Positions 32,936 to 44,839 of a DNA stretch of 64,000 nucleotides are shown here, in pieces. The notes under the pieces are model-generated. The model made no database searches. It worked only from the letters and a program-made list of their open reading frames with translations, and was not told the DNA's origin. Numbering within the stretch: position 1 is the stretch's first letter; every line of letters begins with the position of its first letter. The DNA is from Nymphaea colorata (Eukaryota; Streptophyta; Magnoliopsida; Nymphaeales; Nymphaeaceae), in contig NC_045147.1 in assembly GCF_008831285.2 (NCBI RefSeq), positions 13,494,854 to 13,558,853 on the forward strand. The letters are read 5' to 3'. The position numbers and the translations under genes were made by a program.

Positions 32936-35900
32936 CTGATGACATAGCGGTAAATAACATCTAGTCTTAAGCCCTCAACTTTCGAATATCCTTGCCATCT
33001 TGCCGCTTCTTCCATAAAATCTTCTCAATTTCCTTCTTGCTTTCTCAAGAAACCACACCCATCAACTTGTGGGATGACTTTGACTCCCATAGGCTTTGAA
33101 CCAGTGACCTAATAAATGTAATTTTGGGTTCTTGTTTGATGCTTAATTAAACCACCAGCATAGCCAAATATAAGGGACCCTTCAAGCGCAATACTTGTGT
33201 GACTTTTATTGTTCCAGAATAAAACAAAAGTTGGACGGAACCAAACCTTGTTTCCGGCCAATGCTCAAAGCAACTTTCCGGCAGCACTTCACCGCCGAGT
33301 TCAGGACTGAATTTTCACCTTTCCACGGGACTCAATCCTGTGGGCGATATACATCCAAACGCGTCGTCAGGTGCTTCTTCTTAGAGTCCGATTTCTTTAG
33401 ATTACACGTTTCACATGGCCACGAGTTGGGAAGATTCAAACGTACATATTTTACGAGTCCGGCACAGGATTTTGGTCCGATTCCGTGAATTGCTTGAAGC
33501 ATCCAAGAAAAGAACAAGGTGTTTGGACAAACTCCAAAGTCCTAAACCACGAAATAACAAACAATCTGGGGATGGGGTAGGTCTAAAAATTGGTTGGACG
33601 TAGTACTCGGTGTTGTCATCTTCTCAAACGTACCACATTTCGTGTCTATACTGCAATCTCGAGCCTGAATGAACCCACATCGTTAGGTCACACATGGCCA
33701 AGTGGCAATAATGTTCCCCTACTCCATAGGTATAAACATGCCAAGAAAGGATTCATGGAAAAAACTTTGGAAAATTAGATGGTATCTGCAATTATTTTGT
33801 TTCTTGAACAATAATGATCCGTGGTTTGGCAGATTTCTATCAAGTAAAGTTGATTGAGAACCTGACTCGATGGGCTAGTGGGTTTGGGGTGGGCTGGTCC
33901 GACCCACATGGGCGTGAACTTTTTGGGCAAGTTGGTTGGCTCCAAGGACACACTAAGCTCTGCTAGGTTTATGCCATCAAGCAAGCGACAAAGGATTTAT
34001 CTGTGTGTCAAGTAAGACGTCACAGTGACCGAAGAAAGAAAGAAATGTGAACGGTGTCAAGTGAAAGGCTGGATTAGTGAATCTCTACTCCCCTGCTTCG
34101 TCATTTGTTGTTCTTGTAAATTTTCTTTTAATGGTTTTTTTTTTTACATAAATACATAAATAAGGGACGTACACCCCCATTTACATAAAGTGGCTCAGCA
34201 TTAGACAATTAGGCTGTTTGTCCTTCTAAAGTGGAGGAGCCAACCTCCCCAGCCACCTAACAAATTTGATAAGATACCGCAGACTGTTCATATATGCTTT
34301 GTTAGTGGCGGAGACACATGTGGGCTGGCTTGTGTGGACAGTTGCCCACACAATCCTGTAACATTTATATATTAGTTTTCTCCAAACTTACATACTGGCA
34401 GTATCCCTTATTCATTTGCTTAGTGTCTTTCAATTATTCTATTATGTATATGATGGGTCAATGATATCATGAACTAATGGCCCTTTGCCAAAAATTTCTT
34501 TGTTTTCATCAATATTGATTCAACAAAACTCGACTCGAGCTTAAGTTCAAATGTATGCTCCCAATGTAGAGGGCCAAGTTCGAGCTGTAAGAACTCAACG
34601 TGTTTAAACTGAACTCAGCTTGGCTATGCTGTGAATTATAATGAAAGATTGATTACATGAGTAGCAATTAGACGAGTTAAAAGAAATGGGACATGCTTAA
34701 CATAAACAAGTTACAAATTAAGCAAGTCAAGCTCGAGCTTGATGTTTGTATCATCGAGTCGAGCTCAAACTTGTTCTATGAAGCTCGACTCAAGTTCGGG
34801 CTGAATTCGAGCTCGAGTTTTCTTAACCAAGTCCAGCTCAACTCGGGCTGTGGGCAGCCACAGCAGATCCGATGCAATATTTCATTAAGTTTAAATGTTG
34901 CACAACTGACCCAATATAGCCCATGACCGAATGGACATAAAAATGACATATTTGGTTTGGCTTTGGAAGAGAAAGATATCAAAATCTAGAGGGAAATTAG
35001 CCTCCTGTTTGAGGGCCGATCCAAAAATGGAAAAAGTATGAATATGGCTCAACTGCAGAACTGCAAATAAAGGCAAGAGATAAGATTTTTCACGCAAAGA
35101 GGAAGGGCGCACATTCATTATTGCAAACAATGAATAAAGGTGCCCACCTGAACTCTTACAAGCGTCTATAAAGGGGTCGACTTGGTATTAAAAATGGGGC
35201 TTCCGACGCCTGAACTGCAGACTGATTGTTGAGGCAAATTATAGCTAAACGTTGAGTGGACTTGGACTGCCGCGTTGGGGAACTCTCGACTTCTCTGACT
35301 TTGTTTTCGAAAAGAAAGGGACCTCTGACTTGAGACTCATGAAATAAAGATGCACGGATCATGTTACAGTTCACATGCATTTCGAATGAAGAATGTAAGG
35401 TAAGGAGTTGTTGAGAAATCTAGAGATCTAAGATCTCAACATCACTTCAAATATGAGAGCTGGCGCAATCAAACGCCTTTTTGGTTGGTGTTCTTCTATA
35501 GTTCTTGTGATTCATCAACTTTTGAGAGCCAGGCAAGGTTTAAATCCATCCATAAAATAATATAAATTGATGAGAAGTATGGAACACCCATCTAATGGTA
35601 GAATCTAGCGGTAGAGTCACGACTTTTTGAACTTTGAATCGCAAACCGAGGTCTTTAGTGTAGGCAAGCTGTGCCCATCATGTTAGATTTGATGGACAAA
35701 ATCCTGTGAGTCTGTGACAAGAAAAAAAAGAGTATTAAAATGAATAGTATGCCTGAACTGCTCATTTTTTTTTTTTTTTTGAGACTGGAGGCAGCTGAGG
35801 CGAGCTCAAACCATCTTTGTTGTTAAGAAATAATCCAAAAAGTACAAAGTTTGGAAAAATATTTAAAATGAGTCGGCACTTGTTTGCATCTAAGAAATGA

Positions 35901-36359
35901 AAATGCCCGTGTCCATGTCATTATTGGGTCCGGTTATGTCCGCTTGTGTCACGAGGAAAACATGCCCAGGATCCGTGTCCGTGTGACCCCGGTTTTAAAG
36001 GACAGAAGGAAAACTCCGCCTCCCTTGTCCTGATTGTCTCAGTCGGATGGAACGCATCCGAACCTGTCAGTCTCGAGCATTCACTCACGAATCGCCTCTG
36101 CCAGATGAACGGAGCACTTCTAGGTGGAATCCGTGAGTCCCAATGATTTGAATGAGATTTTTTTTTAAAAAAAAAATTCAGATCCATTTTTCACCTAAGT
36201 TCCTGAACATTGAGCCAGATTCGGTAGAAGTTAGTGAAATAATGAAACAAAAAATCTTGATATCTATGTTCTAATTTCTAAGACATTTACATCATGGAAG
36301 CCAATTTTTTTTTTGGCTAAAGGACACTAATGATTTAAACTTTAAATTGTAAGAGACAC

Positions 36360-36415
36360 AATAATAGTTTCGGAGGTAATAAAGCAATTGTGTGGGCAAT
36401 TGCCCACACAAGTAG
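36360..36415. repeat. Dispersed palindromic repeat family centred on TGTGGGCAATTGCCCACA
   Basis: The best copy is tgtgtgggcaattgcccacaca at 36390-36410. Related copies are at 25181-25199, 26701-26722 and 34331-34352; three of the four have a gg(c)gga phrase 10 to 45 bases upstream. They lie within 11 kb of each other. Confidence 0.7.
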
Positions 36416-38187
36416 ATGCATTCAAATTTAGACAAATTTGTGTTGGGAGAGCATGAAGAGTATTTCATCCTATTAACTAACAAAGAGCCGAAACCTTCAT
36501 CCTTTCTTCCATGTTCTTAGGGTTCAAACCACATCGAGTTTGGTTTGCATGTTGATACTTATTAAAGAGTTAAAAATTCAAAACAAAAACTGACCACACT
36601 TATCAGTTCATTGAATGGGTTCCATGCGCCAACTTAATCAAGTTAAATTCAAATTAACAAATCAAAATAAAAAAAAATATTAAAAAAAAAATTCAAGATC
36701 TCACGAGGATGTCCTTCTTCCCGTTTACATCCTTGCACCAAATCAATCGTCCTCGTTATCAGCGCCCCAATGATTGTTCACATGACTTGTGAGGTGAAAG
36801 GTGGCAGGAGAAGAGGCCCCCACAAAAGGTTGGGTAACTCTCAGGTTTTACCTGCACAACTCATCGCTCCAGTGCTCTACTAGCACGCCAATATCTATTC
36901 GTGTCCTTGAGAAGAAGAAAAAAGAAATGCGTCCACCAAGTGTTCGATTAGGTTCGATGGAAAATGTTAACTTTGATCGAGAATGGACCCAAGTTGAAGC
37001 CAAGGTTGGTGACATCACACATAACCTATTGTGACATATTAATTGCTTCAATTTATGGAAGAAAGGTATTCGACTGCTTTATTTCAAAGAAAAACATTTC
37101 GAACAGAGATTGGTAGACCGAAGGTGAATTATTCCTACTTCACTTGGCTACTTACATTAGTAGTATGGTTTTCTAAGAGACCTAAATACCCCCTAGAGGA
37201 GGAGAAAGAGAGATTAAAAAAACAGGAAAATAAATAAGTTTTATTATATATATATATATGCTAGATTTAACTTGGATTTTTAATCTGTCTTACTTTCTTT
37301 TCGTTGTGGCAGAAGACAGTATGTTCAGTTGGAGACCAGCTTGACTGGTCGGTCGGCAACTACTCACTATATTAGACGCTTGCGTACTTTCACCAAGCCC
37401 TTTTCCCTTCTAGATCAGTTGTCTAGACCCATACGATCTGCAGTAGCAGAGGCAGTGAGGTAGTGACATTTTTTGCCAATTTAAATAGGCTCCGCTACTG
37501 CGTATCCTAATCCAACACTCTTGATAGCAAACTAAGAAAAAGAGAAGAAGAAGATGGAGGGAATGAGTCGAGTCTGATTTAATATTCAATCGGTCATAGA
37601 CTCATAATGATAAAAAAATAGTTCGGCATGTAAGGCTAAGATCAAGTGGGTCCTCGGGGCGAAAATAATGTAAAAACGGGTTGAGATATTAGTAATATCT
37701 GGTGACTGATGACGTCTAAGGGCGATAAGATATACGTAACATGTGGTGAATGATGACGTCTAAGGGAAATGGGTCGGGGTACCCGATACCCAGCTTGGCC
37801 TCGGGCCGGCTCGGGTCAGCCCCATTATTTTTTTAATTTTTTATTATTTTTATTTAATATCAATATATATTTTATTATTAAAAATATATTTTATATTTCA
37901 AAAATATTTTTTATTTTAATCAAGCCAGGCCTGGCCCTAATTCAGGTATTGTGCATCGGGCCTGGGCCCATGCTCGAGTTTCGGTCGTTAGGCCATCCCA
38001 AGCCAGACTCTTATGGGGTTGGGCTGGGCCGGCCCAATGCCCAGGTCTGATAAAGTCGATTGCTTTATAAACGTCTTTCACACGCATCATATGATTTTAA
38101 ATTTGTGAGAAAATGATGATTTTGGTTATCCAAAGTCACATAACTTATTTATTTGAGTTATTTGATTCGAGAAAGCACGAAAATGTC

Positions 38188-38231
38188 TACCATTTTTTTT
38201 CTCAATCTTCAATAATAATGTATCAGAGTTG

Positions 38232-38262
<31 letters not shown>

Positions 38263-38327
38263 CCATTTTTTTTCTCAATCTTCAATAATAATGTATCAGA
38301 GTTGGGAGATATATATATATATATATC
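38188..38327 (+). repeat. 47-bp direct duplication alternating with (TA)n
   Basis: The 47-bp unit taccatttttttt...gagttggga occurs identically at 38188-38234 and 38261-38307, each followed by a (TA)n run. Confidence 0.92.
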
Positions 38328-40689
38328 AGCGGCCCAGTGATGTTCAAGCCCTTGTTCTGCCTGCTAAAAGTAACCCATACAAGTGAATTATTTGATGAAT
38401 GAAATAAAGGTGTTTCTTTGGCATGATACGACGAAGAACGAAGAGGATGCATGTGCATGGCCGTATGCTAGCTGGTTTAACTTAGAGATGGAGGGGTGAG
38501 GGCTGGCGTGTTCGGATGAGATTGAGAGCTCGTGGAATGTCGGACGGATTTCCAGACTCAACGCTACAAATCATCAAAAGCAAATACGATGGACGGTTCT
38601 TTCTTGAAATAAATGCGTACATGATGATCTTCTACATCCATATCGATTCTTCTCTCTAATCCTCAATATCCTGTACTTTGCTGCATTGGTGGATATGCCT
38701 TAATGGAACGTATTGGCTTGTTATACCGAACATATTGGTTCTCAAATAAAAAGATTAGTTATCATTTTGTCCAGACATTGAACGATATGGGCCAGAATCG
38801 GGCGATGTGGTTCGGATCGGCCTTATACCAGCTGATCATAATTGGGGGACCCTGTATCGTTGCTGAGAACGGCTGACACGGTGGGTATCGGCCGATACTG
38901 GTGCCGATACACACCAATATGTTGGTGCTAATTGGCTATGTCAAATCTTAGGTTCTGTATGGTGATACCATAAGAAAACATTAGTTCTGTGAACCCAAGT
39001 TTTGTAGAAACATGGGTGTTTATTCAGCTTTGAGATTATGATCTGTGTATTTAATTGAGTGGCAAAACTGAAGCAACATTTTTTGTTTAAAAACTTGGGA
39101 GGCCAAGTTATTCATATCATAATAAAACTTATTTTTGTCAGAATATTGGATTTGATAAATGCACCAAGAAGCATCGAAATCCAAATACATGTCAGTGTTG
39201 TAAGCATTTCTTTTTTCATATTATATCCTTTTGCTGACTGATACGGCCGCTCTGTCAAAGCACACCGGCCCATACTGGTCTGTTTCTCATTTTCATATAA
39301 AACTTTTAAATATTTTAATTAAAAAAATCTAATATTTAACCTTAGGTTGGTCATATGGACGTCGATGAGATTCAAACCGGACGTGCCCTTTACTCTATCC
39401 GGTTAATTTACTGAATGTTTATATATTCAGATTCAACTCCTAGTTCAAAGGTGAGGGAAAAAAAGGGGGTTGACATATCTGATCCATATCAGACTTTTAT
39501 TTCACATCTGAATCTGAGTTTTAAATGCAAAACTGAATTCAGATTGAATTCAAATCCAATTGAATGTTTATTTAACTCCAAATACAAATCTGATGCCGAC
39601 ATTTCTATGAATCGGATATTAATTTTTTTTCCACGTCCAACCCTTTTGCAAGAATTTCTTCTGTGAGATGAGATATGCAATCTGAATTCAATCCACCGAC
39701 ATCTCTAATTGGTCAGCATCGTTTGTGGATTCGGAGATATTACGGACACTGCTAAGGGAGTGGCGTCAACCTGATGATGCAGTGGAGGAAGAGCTTTACG
39801 TTAGCCTTCGTTGAATCCCCAATTAAGGCAATGAACTTGTAGCACAATTTTTGGCGCATCTTCTTGCATTGCATTCAGTGAGTGTCTCTCCTTGGAGCTT
39901 CTGATTCTATTCTAAAGAGAAACTCGGAAGGGGATGATCAGGTGCCCACTTCTGATAATTTCGTTCCTTAATAGCTAGAATTTTGTATGCCATCATCATT
40001 TCTTTTATTGATGATCACCCTGTTGGAAGTACGTGATAGGACTAATGGTGCTGCCGGTATTCCACCATTAGTCGTCTCTTAATCGCTTGATTCTATTCTA
40101 AAAGTCCTGCTTGATTCTTTGTTTCCCTTAATAGCTTGTAGAAACTGCGGTCTGCATCTGCCATGGAAGAAAGGGACAGAAATCAGGGTGCAAAGTTATC
40201 AGAATCGATTCGAGTCTGAAAATTTGAATCAAATCTGTCTGAGAATTGATCGAAATATTTAGTTTTCTTTTTTCTTCCTTCTAATATGCTATATGACAAT
40301 TGTCATTTGTTTGACTTCTTATTGTCTTTGTATCCTCATTTTTGGTTAATAAAGGGTTTGGGCACCCTTTCTCCTTGGCAGGTTGCATTGGAGTTGTCAT
40401 TTGTTTAACAATCATGTATATGTGAACCTTTCAAATTAATACAGCTGAACCTTCTTCATCTCTAACAGAACTTTCTCCCATTTCATGATTAGGGAGATGG
40501 CTCTGCTGGTTCCTAGCAGATTATGCAAAGAGGTTTGCCGAAGTAGGAATTAAAAGCATCACATCTGAACTTGAAAGTGTACATTAAAATCTCGTTGAAT
40601 TAAAGATCAATTTTTGACGATGTTTAATGTGCAGTTCTTTTATAGAGAGAGAGAGCCGATAAAGTGAGAATATATATCAAAATTGGGGG

Positions 40690-41000
40690 ACAAGACGTCC
40701 CCTAGATACAAAAATTGGGGACAAGAAGTCCCTTAGTTACAGTAACAAACCGCAAGACAAAAGCAAAAGAGAAAGTATAAATACAACGTACAGAAAAACA
40801 AAAAAGGGGTAGAAAAAGAGTGGAAGGACGGACCGACATCATCTCCCAGTCGCAGAAAGAGGACGACGCTGCAGCTGAATGGCAAAATGAACATCTCCCT
40901 GCACAAGCCGAGCCACAGACTTCGGCGAAGAGAAGGTACCCCTGAAGACCCTGTTGTTGCGCTCCTCCCAAATGCGCCACCAAACTGAAATGAGCTACAA
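40690..41000 (-). pseudogene. 3' end of a LINE (zf-RVT region of ORF2)
   Basis: The minus strand reads VWWRIWEERNNRVF then RGTFSSPKSVARLVQ, the conserved tail of plant L1-type LINE ORF2 proteins. A stop follows shortly (after SATGR), then a pyrimidine-rich 3' stretch. The rest of the element is not present. Confidence 0.7.
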
Positions 41001-41040
41001 CCTCTAAACACGGCCCCAAGAAACAGACAAATTGAGGGAC

Positions 41041-41063
41041 AAGAGAGAGAGAGAGAGAGAGAG
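41041..41063 (+). repeat. (GA)n microsatellite
   Basis: Short uninterrupted GA run next to the LINE tail. Confidence 0.95.
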
Positions 41064-43125
41064 ATGTGTATCACCAAGCTAATGGAAAATTATGATCGAG
41101 TGCAAAGCCTCAGATACGCATGAATCATGGTAGACTGAACCATAGGGAACATAGCATCACAGTCAAAAGCTAGTAAAAAGCATGATTTTGATAAAAAATC
41201 ACAAGGGCATTAATCAATTAGACATTCACGATGCTTTTCTGCACGGGCATCTTTAGAAGATGTCATCATAGAACAACTACACTATTAATAATTTTGCAAA
41301 CCCATATTTCCACACCGTGTGCTTGGGTGCATATTTGGGATTTGTTGTTTTGGCCGATACATGATAGATCGTTCACCCTCGAGGATGAAAAAGTTTCAGT
41401 TTTTATATTAATATATATGATGTTACATTATTTACTGAAGTTCAACAGAGCACAGTCAACCTCATTTAAACAAGGAAGGAGTGAGCTTGAGAGTTGTTGA
41501 TAGTATGCTGTTTTCAATTAAGGTTCAATTCAGATGTGGATCGAAGACTTGATATTAGCTCCAAGTCAACTTGACCTGAATTCATGGTAACGTACTGGAT
41601 TAAACTAATGATTAAGTCGATTATATATCCAAGCCAAACTTGAATTATTTGAGGGTGTTCGATATAGATATTGCATCATGAACTACGAACTCTATGTTCC
41701 TTCTTCAAGACGAAAGGTGTGTTTATGTTTAATTTTTCAATTTCTTCGATTAAGAACCAACATATATAATCACATAATGCATAATCACATATATTTTGGA
41801 AACAAGAACATAATATTCTTCCAACATTAATGCATCAACAACATGTTATACTTTTTCTTAATCAACATCCTTTTAGGTTTATTTGAACCTTTTAAGCATC
41901 CATCGTACCATGTGAAACTTTTGATAAGCAAATTCTGATCAACATTAACTATTACCCTTTGATTAATATCACAACCACCGATCACTAAAATGATGCATGA
42001 AGGAGAGACCAGGTAAGCCATGTGAAGTGGCAAAAGAATCCGCAAAGGAGAAACAAATTTTAATGAAAGGAAGCAGGTTTGGTAGAAGCGAAGCTTTAAG
42101 TTTCCTTGGAGCATTTTAACTTTGATTTTCTAGCATTGATGAACGTAGTATAGCTGATCAGGAGCATAACATAGCTGATCTGACAGGTGTCAGATTAAAG
42201 GTGCGTCGTCAATTTGATTCCTGTAGGTGCTATTCATTGGGACTACAAACGGTAGGATTGTGACACTCCTTGAAGGGAATATCATACGTTACCAAAGTTC
42301 ACAATGCAATTCAAGGTGCGCAATTCAAGTCCCCGAAAGCAGGGGAAATGGGGAGAGGCTTTCAAATTTCTTTTCAACATACAAGCTGTTAACTTTCTGC
42401 TCACTCAAAACTTTAGTTTGATTAAACTAAGGAGGTTGACGTAGTGGAGTGGGCATAGGGGCGAAGGGGCGCCTAGGCCATAGGCCCACCCTAACTAACT
42501 TTAAAAAGAAAATTATATTAGAAAAATAAAAAATTATTAGTTGTGCAATGTATTTTTTTTTTTTATTTTGGTTCAGTTTGGTCTTACCCAAATCCGAAGT
42601 TGGACTATTTAGCCCGCCCCGAAACAAAATCCTGGCTCCCGCCCCTGAGTGGGTATCGACCGTTTGATGAGTTATCACCACGTTTCAAGTATGTGAACGT
42701 CAGCTCTCCGCACAAGCTCAAGGATATTGACCTTATTTAGATTTGACACTCCTGGGTCAAAAAGAAAGCCCCTTGGCCAGAGTACAATTTCCATGTAACA
42801 AATTAAAATCAAAAGTTCAATCTAAGTGGAAGGAGATCTTGTTAGTGTTGTCAAATCGTAAATGCCATCACTTGGCAAGAAAAATTCTGAAAAGCTTCCT
42901 TCCTCGAAGTTTCCTCGCACATATATCATGGCATGACAAAGAAAAAGCGGACAAATTAATCAAGGGAAGAATCAATGCTGTCCAACGAAAGAACTGAAAA
43001 GTATTTAGAACATTTTCCATAGATGCCGCATAACATGTTGGTTTTCCTTATTTTCAGAATATTTTTCACAGATGCAGACGCAGATGCAATTAGAGAGAGA
43101 CAGAGGAGAGAGATGGGTATTCTTT
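41064..43125. other. Intergenic region downstream of the DMR6-like gene
   Basis: AT-rich sequence. The segment 42450-42650 is a dispersed repeat (copy B of the 31401 family; its minus strand reads GGGGCGGGAGCCAGGATTTTG). No coding region recognised. Confidence 0.5.
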
Positions 43126-44733
43126 CTAAATGGTAAATTTCTCAATGCAACTCTGATCTTTAAGACCGTGATCCCAAAAGCTCTCGTAGTACTCTCTATA
43201 ATGATACCTCCTGTACAGAGGAGGGTTATGCTCATCCACCAGCCCATCAGCAGGCCGTATCACAGCATCAGGCGATGGGCAGTAGAAGGTTGGGATAGAT
43301 ATCCTCTCCCTCTCACTGTTCACCAATGCCCTGTGCAGCACGCTCTTATATACCCCATTGCTCAAAACCTGACATCAATCAAAAGACTTCATTAATATTT
43401 CTGCCACTATGATCACATCTCTTACTCATGGCGCTCTTAGATACAGATTCCTGATCATGAAGTCTAGTGCTCTCATCTTGAGAGCGTTAAGACAACAGAA
43501 TATATATAGCATAATTTAGTTGGGATTTGATGTAGGATCTTGTTAACTCAGAATGCGAGATGCTGGGTTCTTAGTTACCTGAATTTGGTCTCCTATGTTG
43601 ACGATGAAGACCTTGGGTATGGGGTTGAGTCTCACCCACTTGCCACCTTTGAGGACCTGGAGTCCTGGAACATCATCCTGGAGGAGTATGGTCAGGGCGT
43701 TGGGGTCAGTGTGGCCCGGTAAGCCATAGGTGAGCTCGGGCTGGGGGCAAGGTGGATAGTAGTTGATGGCCATGTGTTGGCCATGCCCTCCCAGTGCGTC
43801 GTTCAAGTGGTTGGTCTCCAAACCCAGGCTCTCTGATAAGGCCTCCAGCAGCTCCAGCGCCAGGTTCCTCACCCTGGTGCAGTATTCACTAGCAACTTGC
43901 CTGTAGATATATAGAAAATGGTGTCATTAAATTTGACATTATGGCAAAAGATTTCATGTACATAGATAAATACATAGCTCCAGACGACGTCCGCAGTACG
44001 CATGATATTATTTGGGATGCGCTTTATATATATATATATAACTATATATATATATAATATATATATATATGAACATTAATAACTTGTATCTGGATCCAAA
44101 TATGTATGGAGCAACAGAAGAGATTGAGTCAAGAATTTAGCAGGAGATCAGGGAGGATGAGACCTGAAGGAAGGAGGCTGGGAGGGCCAATCACGAACAT
44201 GGTCCTCCAGCGGGTAGCAGTGCAGCCTTAAGTAATCTCTCCAGCTACCCACCTCCTCCTTGTTCACGTTGAAGCTGCACGACAGCCTCACCGTCTTCGT
44301 CGTGTCCTCCGAGTAGGTCTTCAACCTCTCGGATTCCGGCAACCGGAAGAAGTCCCGGGATACCTCCATCATCCCATTGACGACATCATCCGGTATGCCA
44401 TGGTTCTTAATCTGCAACCACAGAACAACCATGGGCGACCATATATGAAACAGAAAGGAGCTAATTCGCTAAATTTGGAGGAGATGTATAATGTGTTGCC
44501 AGTATTACCAGGAAGAAGCCATCGTTCTTGCATGCTTCATGGATGGTGTTGAGTATGGTGGCGCGGTTGGGGCCATGAAGGCCTTGGAGGTCGATCATAG
44601 TGAAAGAGGACTCCCCGGTGCTGCTGCCTTCCTCCTCCTCCGTAACGCTGGGACGGTCTCCGACGGGCCTCACAAAGTGGGCTGGGACCGACTTGGTGCC
44701 CCGACTCACGAGGTCCGAGACTAGGTTCGACAT
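43126..44733 (-). CDS. 2-oxoglutarate/Fe(II)-dependent oxygenase, DMR6/DLO type, 4 exons
   Basis: Minus-strand exons are 44733-44509, 44411-44164, 43900-43579 and 43368-43126, with GT-AG introns of 97, 263 and 210 bp. They total 1038 nt, or 345 residues, close to the 341 of Arabidopsis DMR6. The N-terminal DIOX_N region has VPAHFVRPVGDRP and GFFLIKNHGIP. RLSCSFNVNKEEVGSWRDYLRLHCYPL is the run that sets this clade apart (positions about 117-142). The catalytic domain has QHMAINYYPPCPQPELTYGLPGHTDPN. Iron ligands are H221, D223 and H277, and R287 in RISI binds 2-oxoglutarate. Family members hydroxylate salicylic acid (DMR6/S5H and DLO1/S3H) and so reduce defence signalling. Substrate here is inferred from family only; flavone synthase I activity is known for some relatives. 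Confidence 0.93.
44028..44071 (+). repeat. (TA)n microsatellite in intron 2 of the DMR6-like gene
   Basis: Interrupted TA dinucleotide run. Confidence 0.95.
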
Positions 44734-44822
44734 GGCGCCGTTTCGCTCGGTCAGTGTGAAGAAAGAAGAAGGAAATTTTCTTGTTGAAGGTGAGAGCGTG
44801 AGCGGAAGAAGAGAACAAGCCG

Positions 44823-44829
44823 ATTTATA
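44823..44829 (-). promoter_or_regulatory. TATA box of the DMR6-like gene
   Basis: The minus strand reads CCTATAAATCGG 90 bp upstream of the start codon, leaving room for a leader of about 60 bases. Confidence 0.55.
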
Positions 44830-44839
44830 GGACAAAATT

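Larger units (their letters stand above)
30658..40680. other. Gene-poor region with microsatellites and dispersed repeats
   Basis: About 10 kb without a recognisable gene. It holds a (TA)n run at 31538-31563, the repeats listed separately here, and text rich in ctcgagct phrases at 34500-34830. The segments 37760-38050 (cgggtacccgatacc, gggctgggccggccca) and 38790-38930 (atcggccgatac) are GC-rich against an AT-rich background and look like parts of repetitive elements. None of the open frames shows a domain I can name. Confidence 0.5.
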
